Below, piece by piece: positions 1-12,036 of a stretch of 64,000 nt of DNA; the first letter of the stretch is position 1, and every line of letters starts with the position of its first letter. The stretch spans positions 10,050,285 through 10,114,284 of the forward strand of contig JAVMKO010000021.1 in NCBI GenBank assembly GCA_032164245.1. The letters are read 5' to 3'. Position numbers and translations under genes: made by a program. Source of the stretch: Sternotherus odoratus. Lineage: Eukaryota; Chordata; Testudines; Kinosternidae. A model generated the notes under the pieces. It did no database searches. It saw nothing but the letters and a program-made list of their open reading frames with translations, and was not told the origin of the DNA.

Positions 1-70
1 ATCCAGTGGATACAGTGTACTTAGATTTTCAGAAAGCCTTTGACAAGGTCCGTCACCAAAGGCTCCTTTC
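1..70 (+). mobile_element. CR1-like LINE reverse transcriptase fragment
   Basis: One frame reads a short reverse-transcriptase stretch containing Y-L-D-F-Q-K-A-F-D-K-V, the usual motif A block of CR1-type LINEs, followed by V-R-H-Q-R-L. Similarity stops near position 70 and the window edge cuts the left side, so this is a fragment inside a PTP4A2 intron. It is not functional. Confidence 0.75.
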
Positions 71-255
71 ACTCTAGTTTCTGAGACGAGAATAAAACCT
101 GAGCCCACCTTTGTCTTGAAATAACATTTCAAGACATACACACTACGCTAAACAGAAAGCATAGATTTCAAAAGTGAATAATGATCTAGTGAAAAAGGTT
201 GGGAAGTCATCTCTCACTTCTGACTTACTGCAAAATATGACCATGGCTGTATGAT

Positions 256-379
256 AGGGTGACCAGATGTCCCGATTTTATAGGGACAGTCCCGATTTTG
301 GGGTCTTTTTCTTATATAGGCTCCTATTACCCCCCCACCCTGTCCCGATTTTTTCACTCTTGCTGTCTGGTCACCTTAC
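256..379. mobile_element. Short hAT-type MITE (tgtcccgattt family)
   Basis: The element has terminal inverted repeats agggtgacc and ggtcacctt and internal repeated tgtcccgattt blocks. The 8-mer tgtatgat flanks it at 248-255 and 380-387, a hAT-like target duplication. It encodes nothing and lies in an intron. Relatives of the same style occur at 14545-15599 and 25062-25279. Confidence 0.75.
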
Positions 380-387
380 TGTATGAT

Positions 388-1106
388 TCAGACAAGTTCT
401 TTATGTTCTTGACAGTCTTTCATAAGGAGGAAAAAAGATCATAGATGCTGCTCAGTTTTTCACTTTTCCATTTATTTTTAAGCATTATATTTTGCATACG
501 AGTAAGAGGCATGTGGTTGTACTTGTGGATAATACCTAGAGTAGGTATGAAGGCCTCTTCTTAATCCAATGCCATGCACTGCAGTTGGACAAGCCTGTGG
601 AATGGTTGTGCAGCAATCTTTCCAAACTCTTCCATGCAGGATATATGGTACAAATAGTATTTTGAAGTGGTGTACTTCTAGACAAAAGTCTACATAGTTC
701 TCTTCATCCTCCTTTAAGTATTAAATTGAATTACAATTTATTCTAATTTGTTTAATTACAAAATTTTAGTGATATTTCAAAGACAGCTGTTTAGTTTTTC
801 CACAAAGTCCATTCTACAACTGAGTCGTCAGTCAACAATTTCCACTAGAGAAAATTAGCTGATTTTTAGTGCATTCGTTTTTAATTTAAAATGTTTGAGT
901 ATTATATTATGGCATAATTGAATCCATATCTGGAATCCTAGGAAATTACATGTTTAATAGCGTAGAATTTGGATTTTGATTGAATAAAAGCCTATGCCGC
1001 CCCCTGCCCCTCTCTCACTAGCCCTACTATTGATTGTGGATTGCATTCTCTATCAATGTGTAATCCCCGCACAAAAAATTATAGCTAATCTTTTCTTCCC
1101 CTGAAG
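388..1106 (+). other. PTP4A2 intron sequence
   Basis: AT-rich intronic sequence leading to the splice acceptor at 1105-1106. I see no exon, RNA gene or recognisable repeat here beyond the MITE before it. Confidence 0.6.
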
Positions 1107-1237
1107 GACTGGCCATTTGATGATGGAGCACCACCCCCAAATCAAATAGTCGATGACTGGCTAAACCTGTTGAAAACCAAATTTCGTGAAGAGCCTGGAT
1201 GCTGTGTTGCTGTGCATTGTGTTGCAGGATTGGGAAG
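1107..1237 (+). CDS. PTP4A2: PTP4A2 exon with WPD loop and P-loop
   Basis: 131 bp, entering in phase 0 and leaving in phase 2. The acceptor is ttcttcccctgaag and the donor is AG|gtaagt. It encodes the general-acid WPFDD loop and the phosphate-binding loop up to the glycine before the catalytic arginine, which is completed by the next exon. Confidence 0.95.
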
Positions 1238-4200
1238 GTAAGTGTTGTGCTGTTTTGGTTTTGTAAGGGATCCGCTTTAGCACATCCATAAACTCATTGA
1301 AGATTTCATTCTGGAAGATAGCTGCATTTATTCAGTTATTAAAAAAAAAAAAACCTGTTTAACACCAACAACTTCATACTATCACAATCAAGGAAGCTTA
1401 CTACAATTTTAAAATGGTAGGTGACATGGCAACTGTATCTCAAAGCTCTTGTTTCATCTTGGATTGTTTGTTCACATTAGTTGATCTGACAGATCATAAC
1501 AGTTCTGGAAGAATTAGAGAATCTACTCAGTGGAAAATGCATTGCATCTCTGCTAAAAAATCTCTTATGCTTTTTGACAAACCTAATGTATATATTCAGT
1601 ATAAGCCAAATACGTTGTTTGCTCTGGGCCTAAGCTACAAGCTTCTGAATGCCTTCTATTCCATTGATTTCAGTGGGAGTTTGAGATTCTATAAGCACCT
1701 TGGTTGGATTCTTTTTTGTTGCCTTCCAACTATTCAAAGCCATTGATTAATGTTATGAAATATTGTCATACAAAACTTACGGTTTTGAGGCTGAGACATT
1801 CAAAAGCAGACCAGTGCAATTTTTTTCACTTAGACACCTGAAAAGAAGGTTGACATGGGGTACTGAGGGCATTTCCTACAGCAGTGTGAATGCTGGAATA
1901 TTAATACCTTGATACACAGCAGGTTAAACAGCCTTTTTGGCGGTTAGGGGACCTAGTGAATTCTAATTTGCTTCATCAACCCTAAACTGCCTTTCCTCAA
2001 AGGTAAATCAGGATATTGGTTCTGTGGCTCTTTGCAATCCCTTAATTCTTGGCTGTATCAGCTACCCCCAATATATAATTTGTACAGCTATTTCCATACG
2101 AGTTACAGATTTCAGATTCATCCTACGGCTAGGACAGGTATTGTTTGAGATTGTAGTGTTGTTTTGTTACTGGAAGCTAAGCAAATTGTCGTGTGTGTGC
2201 CACTTTCCTCTCTATTTTCCTACCTTCCATTACTCCACTCCCCACACAGATAGCATCACCTTTCCTCCCAGCCTGGGAAAGGAATGCCCCAAGATTGTTC
2301 CTGATTTGTGGATTTCTATAGCATCTAATTACTGACAGCTGACAAGATTATTAATGACCTCTTCTAAAATGTAAAAGCACCAGTTTAATATCTAAAATAA
2401 ACTCGTGGAAGGTGGTTTTGGACAGATCGGACTGTCATTTAAAATTAGTCTTTTGAATTATTTAATCAGATTTAATCAGGTAATCAGGGGTCAGTCTAGT
2501 TGAGTACTTGCATGAGGGAACTCTGAGATGCAGCAGAATATAACCGATTCAATGGGTGTCACTCCTCTGTTAGTACTGGCTACCATCCCAGCATAATGCT
2601 AGGGGCAATGTTCTGTAGGCATCTTCATTTTTTGATAAAGACCCAAAACCCAGATCCATTGTGCCTGAGGTCCCCTTGGTACTTCCTGGTGAAGTATTAA
2701 ACCCAGGTGTGCCGTAATCCAGTTTTAGTATTTATATATTGTCTCTTAAATTTCCTCCTTTGTTTTCAACCTAATATGCTGTTCACCACCACCTCTAAAC
2801 TGTTGTACATGAGTGTTCTGTCCTATTTAAAAGTTGATCTGTTTCACCCGAGGTGGTGGGTAGAGAGAGATCTCACATATGTGCTGATTTCTTTGTGGGT
2901 CTGAAATGCAATTTCCTCCCTTCTCTAAAAAGAAAATTAATTTAGTCAGTTAATTGGAAAAGCTAAATACTAGAACATCCCAATCTCACAAATGTAAACA
3001 AATAAATTCTGTAAACAAATCGCTACTTGTCCTACATGCGGGGAATGAAGAGATAAATACTTAAGATGCTTTTGTGGTGGGGGTGGGAGCCATATAAATC
3101 CTTAAATAGGTATAATGAAAACACAGAAAGGTGGGATAAAGAAAAATCAAGAAGCATCATGAAAGTTGGGTTGGCTGGTCTTAATTTGGTTTTTAAATCC
3201 ATTTCTTCCTCTAAGGGAGAAGTGAAATGCTGAAGCAGGGAAAAACCTGAGTAATGCAAAAACCTGGCAATTAACATGATTTGCTACTCTGGTTTGTGTC
3301 TTGTTTCTATATGAGGATTTTTTTGGGAGTGGGAGCAGGGTTGAAGATGACCACGTATTATAGTTCAATTAAATTATTTTAAACCCTCCTGTTTCTTGCC
3401 CAGCATTAGGTCGAAGTGTGCTGGCAGTTTGACATCTGCTGTTACTACAGACATGAGTTCTTAAGTTTATTCATTCAGAATGACCTTTCTGGTTTTCCTC
3501 TTGGGTTTCTTTTTTTTTGTAGAAAGAAAAGGGAGAACTTCTCTAAGTTTTGCTTAGGCACTGCATTTCTTCTGCTTGGAAATCGAACTTCAAATGTTTG
3601 TTCTACTGCTTATATTTTTAAAGTGCATTTGGTACTTGTGAGGTTTCAGACGGACAGCAGTGAAAACTGAAGTTGCCTTTATCCAGTTGCTGCACAGCAG
3701 TGACGGAGCAAGATGCCCTGCCACAGTTGCTCAGTTTTGTTCCTGATTAATTGTAGTGGCACGTAGTTCAGTTTACAGCCTCTGTTCAATCCTTGAGCTC
3801 CCCTCTACCACCAAGGTGCTAGTGTAATTGTGTGCTATTGGTCATATGAACAACTGAGCACTAGAAGTGGACTCAGAGCATCATCTCCCTTCACACAGCA
3901 CCTCTGAAGCAGCCATCCACGCATGCACCCTACTCACCTGGGCTGGTTTTCACCTGCAGTTGAAAATCTTATTCCATTGCCCCGTAAGGCCCACATATAA
4001 CCTAGCGAAAGGAGTAAGTGTCAATGTTGTCCCTTCAAAAGCAGTGCATCTCTTTAGTCTGTATGGGAGTAAAGCTGTGTTGTAACAAGAAGTTAAATGC
4101 ACCAAAGGTGAACCTCAAATTTATTTATGTTCAGCAGAGTACAAAATTATTTTATAGTAAAAAAGTAAAGAATAAAAATTTATTACTAGTTCAGGGCAGA

Positions 4201-5827
4201 CACTGAAGGAGCTATTGATTTTGGTGCTGGAAGCAAAGCTGTCTGCTGAAGAGAATGTTACATTAGATGCTGCAGACAAATGGCTGTCTGTAGGAAAAAT
4301 ATTTAAAGACCGAATACTTAAGTTGTTTGTTTATTGACTAATATGATCTATTTTGAGGGGATCAATACATTGGTTCTCTAAACTGTTAAAATAAATACTG
4401 ATTTCTCTTCATAGGGCCCCTGTCCTAGTTGCACTGGCTCTCATTGAATGTGGAATGAAGTATGAGGATGCAGTTCAGTTCATAAGGCAGTAAGTAAAAG
4501 TAACCAGCTCTCCAGCACGCTTCCCCTCTGTCCATCTATGCAATTTTACCTGTGTGTTTTTAAGAGCAATGTGTACTTGTAGCAAGACTTCTTAAGCTGC
4601 TGATAGTTTCCCAGAAGCTGTGTTCTACCAGTTCTGAGCATTACTTTAATGCCAAGGCTTACACCCTCCTGGGCATGGAGGTTGTGGGGGTGGGGAAGAG
4701 CCAACCTTTTACATTTGCTTGTGAATGAAGGCACTGGTTTGTGACCCAATGCATTTGGAGTGAAAGTAAAATGCTAACAAAAGAACTTACAGAATCAGTT
4801 AGTAAAATTCCTGCTTGAGGTGGATACTGACAAATTACTAAAGAACCCAGAACAAACTTAGTCTGGCCAGATACCATAGCAGCATGATCATGTTCTATAG
4901 CTCCTGGGCCAAGCAGCATGATCAGTCTACAGCAGGAGCCAAAAGATCCAGAATCCTGATGGTGTCCTGTGTGGAAGGGGCATAGTCTACTCAGGAAATG
5001 TTGGCAGCCATCCAACATGGAAAACAGCAAAAGTGGTGCTTGCATGAGAGAGCGCACAATGTTCTGGTGTTCTTGTAGTACCACCAGATCTTGAAATGAA
5101 GCCCACCAGGTAGGAAGATACTATACAACCATGTGCCAAAAACATGCTTCGTGGTGGTGTTGGAGCTCCAAGGACTTCAACTGCCTTCCTAACCCATCTC
5201 ACCATCAAAAGAACTTTCTTGATCCTCCTAAATTTTCTTTCTTGATTTCTTCTAGCTTTACTTTCTTATTAAGCTAAATTACCCTCTTTGGTAACTCCCT
5301 TCAGATATTTGTATTTGGTTGTCATGTCTTTACGTAGCTAATTCTACATGTGTAGACATCACATTAATTTTCAGGGGGAGGGTGGAGTGTCCCTTATGTA
5401 ATTCAGCAACCACTTCTGCTTGTAGGAGAGGGAGTGGACTCCAGGGAAACAAAATCTCCAAACCCAAAGGCATGCTGTAAGGCAAAGGAGGGAAGCATTT
5501 TATAATCCATAGATTTGACTAATTCTGCTCTACAGATCCTGAGTTTCATGATCTCCTTCCCTAGAGGAGGCAGTGGTTAACGAAGCGAGCCAGGTGGCAG
5601 TTCTGTGGGGCTGGAAAAACCTTGTAGTGCAGCGAGCGGCTATCTACTTTGAAATATACACAATAACTGAAGCTGTACTTTTGCAATTGATATGATGCCT
5701 TCATTCTGTTTATTCTAGGAAAAGGAGGGGAGCTTTCAATTCCAAACAGCTGCTTTACCTTGAGAAATACCGACCTAAGATGCGATTACGCTTCAAAGAT
5801 GCCAATGGTCACTGCTGTGTTCAGTAA
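1107..5827 (+). CDS. PTP4A2: Protein tyrosine phosphatase 4A2 (PRL-2), last three coding exons, 5' end outside window
   Basis: PRL-family dual-specificity phosphatase that works at membranes through C-terminal farnesylation and also binds CNNM magnesium transporters (family knowledge). Joined exons 1107-1237, 4415-4489 and 5719-5827 encode the C-terminal ~104 residues. The first begins at the WPD loop ([13 protein letters not shown]). The catalytic P-loop is H-C-V-A-G-L-G-R, with the CX5R arginine codon split across the intron. The helix after it reads [16 protein letters not shown]. The end carries a polybasic stretch ([11 protein letters not shown]) and a CaaX box, [24 protein letters not shown] and CCVQ fit PTP4A2; PTP4A1 has PPSNQ, IEGGMKYE and CCIQ. 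Junctions are GT-AG with matching phases and no stop, so the gene looks functional. The N-terminal exons lie upstream of the window. Confidence 0.96.
1238..4414 (+). other. PTP4A2 intron
   Basis: 3.2-kb intron with canonical ends. It contains a short poly(A) run near 1340 and AT-rich unique sequence. I recognise no coding exon, RNA gene or clear transposon in it. The short open frames it holds are below what chance would give. Confidence 0.7.
4415..4489 (+). CDS. PTP4A2: PTP4A2 exon ([20 protein letters not shown])
   Basis: 75 bp. The acceptor is tttctcttcatag and the donor is CA|gtaagt. The first base completes the catalytic arginine codon. The following helix is typical of PRL phosphatases, and the cysteine in IECGMK marks PRL-2. 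Confidence 0.95.
4490..5718 (+). other. PTP4A2 last coding intron
   Basis: 1.2-kb intron, gtaagt to tctattctag. I see no transposon that I can name and no further exon. Confidence 0.65.
5719..5827 (+). CDS. PTP4A2: PTP4A2 terminal coding exon with CaaX box
   Basis: 109 bp: one base completing a glutamine codon, 35 codons and a TAA stop at 5825-5827. It encodes [17 protein letters not shown], the polybasic membrane-binding segment and the CCVQ prenylation box. Confidence 0.95.
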
Positions 5828-8290
5828 AAGAAACCTTAAACGAAGGCTGAAGTTATCATGGCTGTTTTCTGGACTCTTGTCACCTGGAAATGTGAATCTG
5901 GAATCAAACTAAGTCATTGAATTAGTGGTGGAGTCAGTGCTCCTCCGCCTCTGTCCTAATGGTGGTGATGATTTAAAAAAAATAATAAAATTTTAAAAAG
6001 AAACATTTCAGTGAAGGGTTGTTTTCTCCTCAAGCTGCAGGTTGGAGATCTGCCAGGAGAAAAGCCGTTTCGGAACCTTCTGTATTTTTAACTTTTTAAA
6101 AAAAAATAAAGTGAAGTTTATGTCTAAGGAAAACCAGCAGAGCATTGGGTTGTACAGAAACCATTTTCTTGGTTCGGGGACAGTGCTTCATAGTAAGGTC
6201 CTGGCATGTGGAATTTCCTTTGGGACTTTCCTTTTTTTAATTTTTTTTTTTTAAATTGAGGATTCCCCCTTCTATGCTGAGAGCTGGCAGACAGAAATAA
6301 GGAGGAGCCTTTGTTGCTGTAGGTGAGCAGTCTGACAGCCTTAAGTCCAACTGGGCACTCTTCTAGAAGTACAGCAGTGGTTGTGTTGTGTGTCTGTGTG
6401 GTATTTAGACTTTGCAAATGACAGGATGTTTTTAGTAGTTGTCTTTAACTGAAGACTCTTTAATACACTTGGTGAACCTGCTAAAGGCCTTTTCTAATGG
6501 GGGGGGGGGGAGTCTTTTTACAAATAATGCTCTGTGGGGGGGGGGGGCCACCGGTTTGTGCGCTTGACTAAATCGGACTTCTCCAAAAAAACAAAAAAAA
6601 ACTTGGCTAAGAAGTTAACTTTCTGCTACTTGGGTAGAAAAATTATATCTTGGTGGAGGAAGATTCAGACATCCACAAGTATCCTAGTCAACTAAAGGAG
6701 ATTCCAGGCAGGAGTTTTTAACTCCTCTGCCCTAAGAAACAGACTGTTGTGGTCACTGTCCAGGTTATCTCTGCCTCTTTGAACATAATAAACCAGGACT
6801 GAAGTGTCTCGTCAGTACTTCAGGTGAGGCTCAGATAGTATATATGCAGTTTGGTCTCTGAATAAATGCCTGGTTATGGGTATTTTCCCAGACTGGTCCT
6901 CATGTACAGTTCAGTTGAACCACTGATTGCCTTGTTCTTTTTTTCTTTACCAGACTCTTTCTGAGAGAGAATCACTGGTTACACACCACAATGCCTAATG
7001 TGCATACGCTGTCAGCAGGCCGTAACATACGGGGTGGGGGAAGTGCCGATTTTGGGGGGTGGGGCTGGAATGTATTGTTCGTGGACTTGTGCAGTATTTC
7101 CTTTGCAGAGTCATTGCTGGGTTCAGTGCGCTAATCAAGACTAGTCATTTGCACTGCCTTCGAGAGGTAGTTTCAGTAAAACTGGTTTTACCAAATAAAT
7201 TGTAATGCCACCTTAGTGTTCTGTCACATTGGTGATCTTGTGTGCTTTCAACTTTGAATGCAGGTTTAGGATCGTCTTGTCCTGTGGTCTCTTGCTGTGC
7301 AGCACCAAAGGCTTTCATTTGTCTGTCCCAGCAGCAGTGCCAGTGAGTGCAGACTGGTACCCCCTCTTTAGTAATACCTCAGATGCTGGTTACGTGACCT
7401 GCCTCTATATGATATTTTCCTATTCCAAACAAAACTGCATGAACACTTTCAGAAACCATAGAATGGATTTTAAAATTCTATTTCTGGAAATCTGTTTAAG
7501 TTAAAACAAAAAATGATGGTACTACTCAAGCCTTCCCACTTAAGGACATGCCAAAAGATCCCTTTGTAGGTTCAAGGCTATAAAACACTGCACCCCCCCA
7601 AAAAAAGCTCAGATCCTATACCTTGACTCGAGCTCTATTTAATGTAGTAACAAACTCCTTCCTGCCTTAAAATGTGTAATGTGCTCAATTTTTGTGTGTG
7701 TGTTGTAGAGAAAGGAGGCGCACAAGTGTGCATGATGCTAATTCCTACATGTTAGGAAAATAATTGGTAATGTTTGATGCTGCGCAGGGGTACATAAGGC
7801 TGGAAGCATCTAATTTCCCTCCCCCCCCCCTCCCCCCGGAATGACAAACCAACATTTTAATTATTCTCAGAATTGGATGTTTGTTTTTGCAAAATTAAAA
7901 TCTTTGATTTTGGAACTGAATGAAGTATTGATAGCTGACGTTGGTTTGACAAATGAGAGAGCTGGAGGGGAAAAGGGGTGTAGCCAGATGGAAAACCAAA
8001 GCCCAGACCCTTTTAAAGAACAATAAAAATACCCTATTTACATGCTCTGTGTATAACTGCATTCCTCCTAGTTTTACTTTGATTTATTGTAGTATATACT
8101 ATATTAGCTTGTAGTATGACCTTGCAACCTTAACTGAATTGAGAAAACATGATCAAGTCACAGGGTGCACAGACTCGTAGGCATGGAGTGGGGGGGGGGG
8201 GGGGGCTTGATTGTCACCGAGGCCAAACAGGCACAATAGCTGGTTCGGCACTTGGACATAGTGCAATAAAGTTCTTACTGTAAATGGCTC
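5828..8290 (+). other. PTP4A2: PTP4A2 3' UTR with several poly(A) signals
   Basis: Non-coding sequence after the stop. AATAAA hexamers lie at 5984, 6105, 6787, 6861, 7194, 8022 and 8265. PTP4A2 mRNAs are known to have long 3' UTRs, and the 7194 or 8265 signal could end the longest form; which is used cannot be told here. G-runs at about 6499-6548 and 8190-8205 and a C-run near 7824 may fold as quadruplexes. The end coordinate is inferred. Confidence 0.6.
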
Positions 8291-9377
8291 TTACCTCTGG
8301 TTCTCAATGGATTTACTCATTGCATAGATGTTAAATTCTGTTCTTTACCCTGGTTCCTAAACAGGTTCAGACCAATCTGTCTACAGACACTCCTTCCTAG
8401 ATGATCTGATGACCACAGTTCAGCAGTGAACAGTGTGAGCTTGGTTGTGACTTAGTGAGTATTTGGGAGGCACGGTTCCAGCCTGAAAAGAGGAAGAATT
8501 GCTGCAGATGCCAGCTGTTTCTTTCCCCCTAAATCACCTGGTTTTTAAAAAACATGAAAACTCTCTGCAGCCTTTCCAAGTGCTGTAAGAAGATTTGTTG
8601 CAAATCTTGTCTTGTCTCCTGGACAAGACTAGACAATGTGCCTCTTGGCAGTATGTGAATTAAAACACTGTCTGGGGCTACATGGGGGAATTTCTAGAGC
8701 CTTGGGTCCTAATCGGTTTCATTTCATTTGTAATAGAGCTCCACAGAAGAGATGTACAATTTACTTTTGTAACAAGAGTGCTATTTTCAAAGCTCCACAG
8801 AGAGAAATTCTAGTCAGCTTTGCTTTGTTGCCATCAAAGCAGATACATTACCCACAAATCAGTATTAGATTTCTAATTTCTATCAGATTTTCTCATCAGG
8901 GCATTAATGCAAGGTTTCAATCCCCAGTGGAGATCAGATAATAAACTACTCTAGCCATGATAATACTGGAAGCTGTGTCAATGAAGGTTCATCTCCTTCT
9001 CCCGTGGATAAATGTCTTTTATATAAAGGGTTTTAATACAAAATCCTGTCCTTTGTTTCTGAAGGCCTCTACCTTTGGGTGCCATGCATCAAAGTGGAGC
9101 ACCTCATTAACCAAAACTTAATCAGAAAAAGATGGATTTAATTGCAAATTACTTAAATGAACTTTATATACTTCCTCTTTGTGGCAGTATAAGTTACCTC
9201 TTTCCTCTGTTTCTGGATATTTACACATCCAGTTCTGAAAATGGAAACACTGATATTTTCTTTAGCTGGACATTAACATTTAATTGCTTGAGTATTTATA
9301 CCATTCAGGATAATACATTTGGAATGCAGTTTTTTAAGGTCAGTTTGCATATGTAAAAATTCTTAATTACGCAGTAG
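8291..9377. other. Intergenic, no recognised feature
   Basis: AT-rich sequence downstream of the last plausible PTP4A2 poly(A) signal. No gene, RNA or identifiable repeat was found. It could hold an even longer 3' UTR tail. Confidence 0.5.
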
Positions 9378-9650
9378 AACACAAGAACGGCCGTACTGGG
9401 TCAGACCAAAGGTCCATCCAGACCAGTATCTTGTCTGCCGACAGTGGCCAATGCCAGGTGTCCCAGAGTGAGTGAACCTAACAGGTAATGATCAAGAGAT
9501 CTCTCTCCTGCCATCCATCACCCCCCTCTGACAAACAGAGGCTGGGGACACCATTTCTTACCCATCCTGGCTAATAGCCATTAATGCACTTAACCTCCAT
9601 TAATTTATTCAGTTCTCTTTTAAACCCTGTTATAGTTTGGAACAGTGATG
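9378..9650 (-). mobile_element. CR1 LINE 3' end, reverse orientation
   Basis: The plus strand reads the reverse complement of the usual turtle CR1 3' end: aagaacggccgtactgggtc, then accaaaggtccatcc, then the block with gacagtggccaatgccaggt, up to taaaccctgttatag. The copy is 5'-truncated, as CR1 copies usually are, and somewhat diverged. Confidence 0.85.
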
Positions 9651-10324
9651 ACTTGCAGACAAATAGGGTAGGAGAGAAACAAAACTCACCATGGAAAATG
9701 CAACGGAACTTGTGTTTCCATCTCACGATGCAGCTAGCAAATAAGACCTGTTGCTAAAATCAAACCAAAAGTGGGGATTTTGGCTGGAAAATCACCAATT
9801 CCTCCTCTCACATTTACCAAAACTTCTATATTATGGGTGTGAGATTCTAGGAGAGATGGTTGCTTTTAAAAACAGTAAATTTCTTGAAACTTTCTTCTAT
9901 GAGTAGGTAAAGACTCTCACCTGCTGCCAACATCCCTTGATAACACAACCAGCAGGGTGAGATTTAACTAGCCAGAGCAGTAGTTTTTTGTTTTAATCAA
10001 TGGCATTTTTAACAGCCCTTCCTGGAGATCTTAGCTGGATTCAGTCACCTGCTTAAATAGAATACCTCTGATTTTGGGCAACTGGGTCTGATAAGAGGTG
10101 TATCAGGAAGATGTCAATGACCCTCTTGCAGCTATTTCTCTGCTCAGTACAGGCCCAGTCTTAACTAAAAAGCGATTAAAACTTCTCATGCTTAATCTAA
10201 TCCAGGTTGCTCAACCCAGTTTTCTCACCAGCAAAGCCCTATCAGATGCTAGCAAGAGTCTTAAGCATAATCGTCTATGTTGGCTCTCTCCCATATGGCT
10301 AGCAGAAAGTCTAGCATTACATGT
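9651..10324. other. Intergenic, no recognised feature
   Basis: Unique-looking sequence between two CR1 fragments. No gene or structured element is evident. Confidence 0.5.
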
Positions 10325-11205
10325 AGAAGGGAGGTTTACGTTGGACATTAGGAAAAACTTCCTGTCAGAGTGGTTAAGCACTGGAATAAATTGCTTAGAG
10401 AGGTTGTGGTATCCCCATCATGGGAGATTTTTAAGAGCAGGTTAGACAAGTACTTATTAGGGATGGTCTAGATCAGGGGTGGGCAAACTTTTTGGCCTGA
10501 GGGCCACACTGAGGTTCCAAAATTGTACGGAGGGCCAGGTAGGGAAGGCTGTGCCTCCCCAAACAGCCTGTCCCCACACCCATCTGACCCCCACCCACTT
10601 CCCGCCCTGACTGCCCTACTCAGAACCCCCAACCCATCCAACCCCCCTGCTCCTTGGCCCCTGACTGCCCCACCCCCTATCTAGGCCCCCCTGCTCCTTG
10701 TCTGCTGACTGCCCCCTCCAGAGACCCCCACACCTTAACTGGCCCCCAGGACCTGTCCCTTGACTGCCCCCAACTCCTATCCATCCCCCTGTCCCCTGGG
10801 ACTCCCATGCCCTATACAACCCCTGACCACTCCCCCCCTCGAACATCCAACTGCTCCCTGTCCCTGCTGACCACCCCCTGGGGTCCCCTTACCGCGCCAC
10901 ACAGCGTGTCTGGCTCTGCGCAGCCCGTGGGAACTAGACATGCTGCCCTGCAGGAGCCTGGAGCACGCAGTGCCGCCAAAGCTGCCGGCAGGAGCTACGG
11001 GCCAGAGCGCTGTCCGTGTGGTGCACTGAGGCTGTGAGGGAGGAGGTACAGCAGGGAAGGGGCAGCGGGGAGCCTCCCCAGTTGGGAGCTTGGGGGCTGG
11101 GCAGGAGGGGCCCACGGGCCATAGTTTGTCCACCCCTGGTCTAGATAATACTTAGTCCTGTCATGAGTGTAGGGGACTGGGCTTGATGACCTCGAGGCCA
11201 GGCCC
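10325..11205 (+). mobile_element. CR1 LINE 3' fragment split by a hAT insertion
   Basis: The left part (10325-10473) reads aggtttacgttggacattag and continues to tacttattagggatggtc. The right part (11147-11205) resumes with taatacttagtcctg and gatgacctcgagg. Together they are one CR1 3' segment interrupted by the element at 10474-11138, so the CR1 copy is older than that insertion. Confidence 0.8.
10474..11138. mobile_element. Non-autonomous hAT transposon, 665 bp
   Basis: Terminal inverted repeats are caggggtgggcaaact on the left and agtttgtccacccctg on the right, 16 bp with one mismatch. The exact 8-bp target duplication gtctagat lies at 10466-10473 and 11139-11146. The interior is GC-rich and C-run-rich and has no transposase; open frames inside it come from base composition. 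A related interior fragment lies at 33595-33770. Confidence 0.9.
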
Positions 11206-11867
11206 CCTGAGTTGTCTGATTTGTCCCATCAAAACCTATCCGTTGAGAATCTTGGTCCTGATGGATTTTGGCTGATTCTTTAGAGTACTGTTCAAAGCTA
11301 TTGCACAAACAAAAAAATCCGGTTTCCAGAATCTGAGTTCTGGATAATTGAAGATTACTCAGAGGCCCTATGCCAAGTTCTCCCAAAACCTTTACTTTTT
11401 CATCTACAGATTCTGAACAAAATGTGTAGTTCACGGGGTGGTTCTTCTTCTTTATTATTTGCATTACAATAGCACATAGAGGTCCCAACCAAAATTAGGG
11501 TCCCAGGTGTGTGAGGCACTGTACAAACACACATTAAAAGATCGTGTCTACCCAGAATGACTTGTGGTCAGGAAGCTGCACAGCGAGCTGGCTGCCTGGC
11601 TCTCCAAGTGTCTTGGGGAAGTCAGAGAGCCTACCTGCCTGCTGCCTGGAAGTCAGACAACCCCGGGAGCTGGGGAGTATGTTTTGATCCCCACGAATGA
11701 GCATTTTCTGACAGAAAAAATGTTCTTCTAGAAAACTTCCAGCCAATTCTAATCTATCCACTCTCATAAAGGGACAGTCTGAGAGAGCTCTATTGCCTAG
11801 CAAACCAGAGCAATAGATGAGATTAAATTCACAGACAGATCCAGTGCTATGGAGGACTAGAGATGGT
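11206..11867. other. Intergenic with an old SINE-like fragment
   Basis: At about 11452-11535, ttatttgcattacaatagca followed by gcactgtacaaacacac resembles a widespread old sauropsid repeat also seen at 44275-44395. The rest shows nothing I can name. Confidence 0.45.
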
Positions 11868-12036
11868 GGCCCTAACTTGTGTTTTCCAGAAGCTGGGAAT
11901 GGGCAACAGGGGTGGGATCACTTGATGATGACCTGTTCTGTTCATTCCCTCTGGGTCACCTGGCATTGGCCACTGTCAAAAGCCAGGATACTGAGCTAGA
12001 TGGACCATTGGTCTGACCCAGTCTGGCTGTTCTTAG
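11868..12036 (+). mobile_element. CR1 LINE 3' end, forward
   Basis: Contains cagaagctgggaatgggcaa, the block around cacctggcattggccactgt, and finally ctagatggaccattggtctg, the terminal sequence of turtle CR1 in forward orientation. It is 5'-truncated. Confidence 0.85.
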
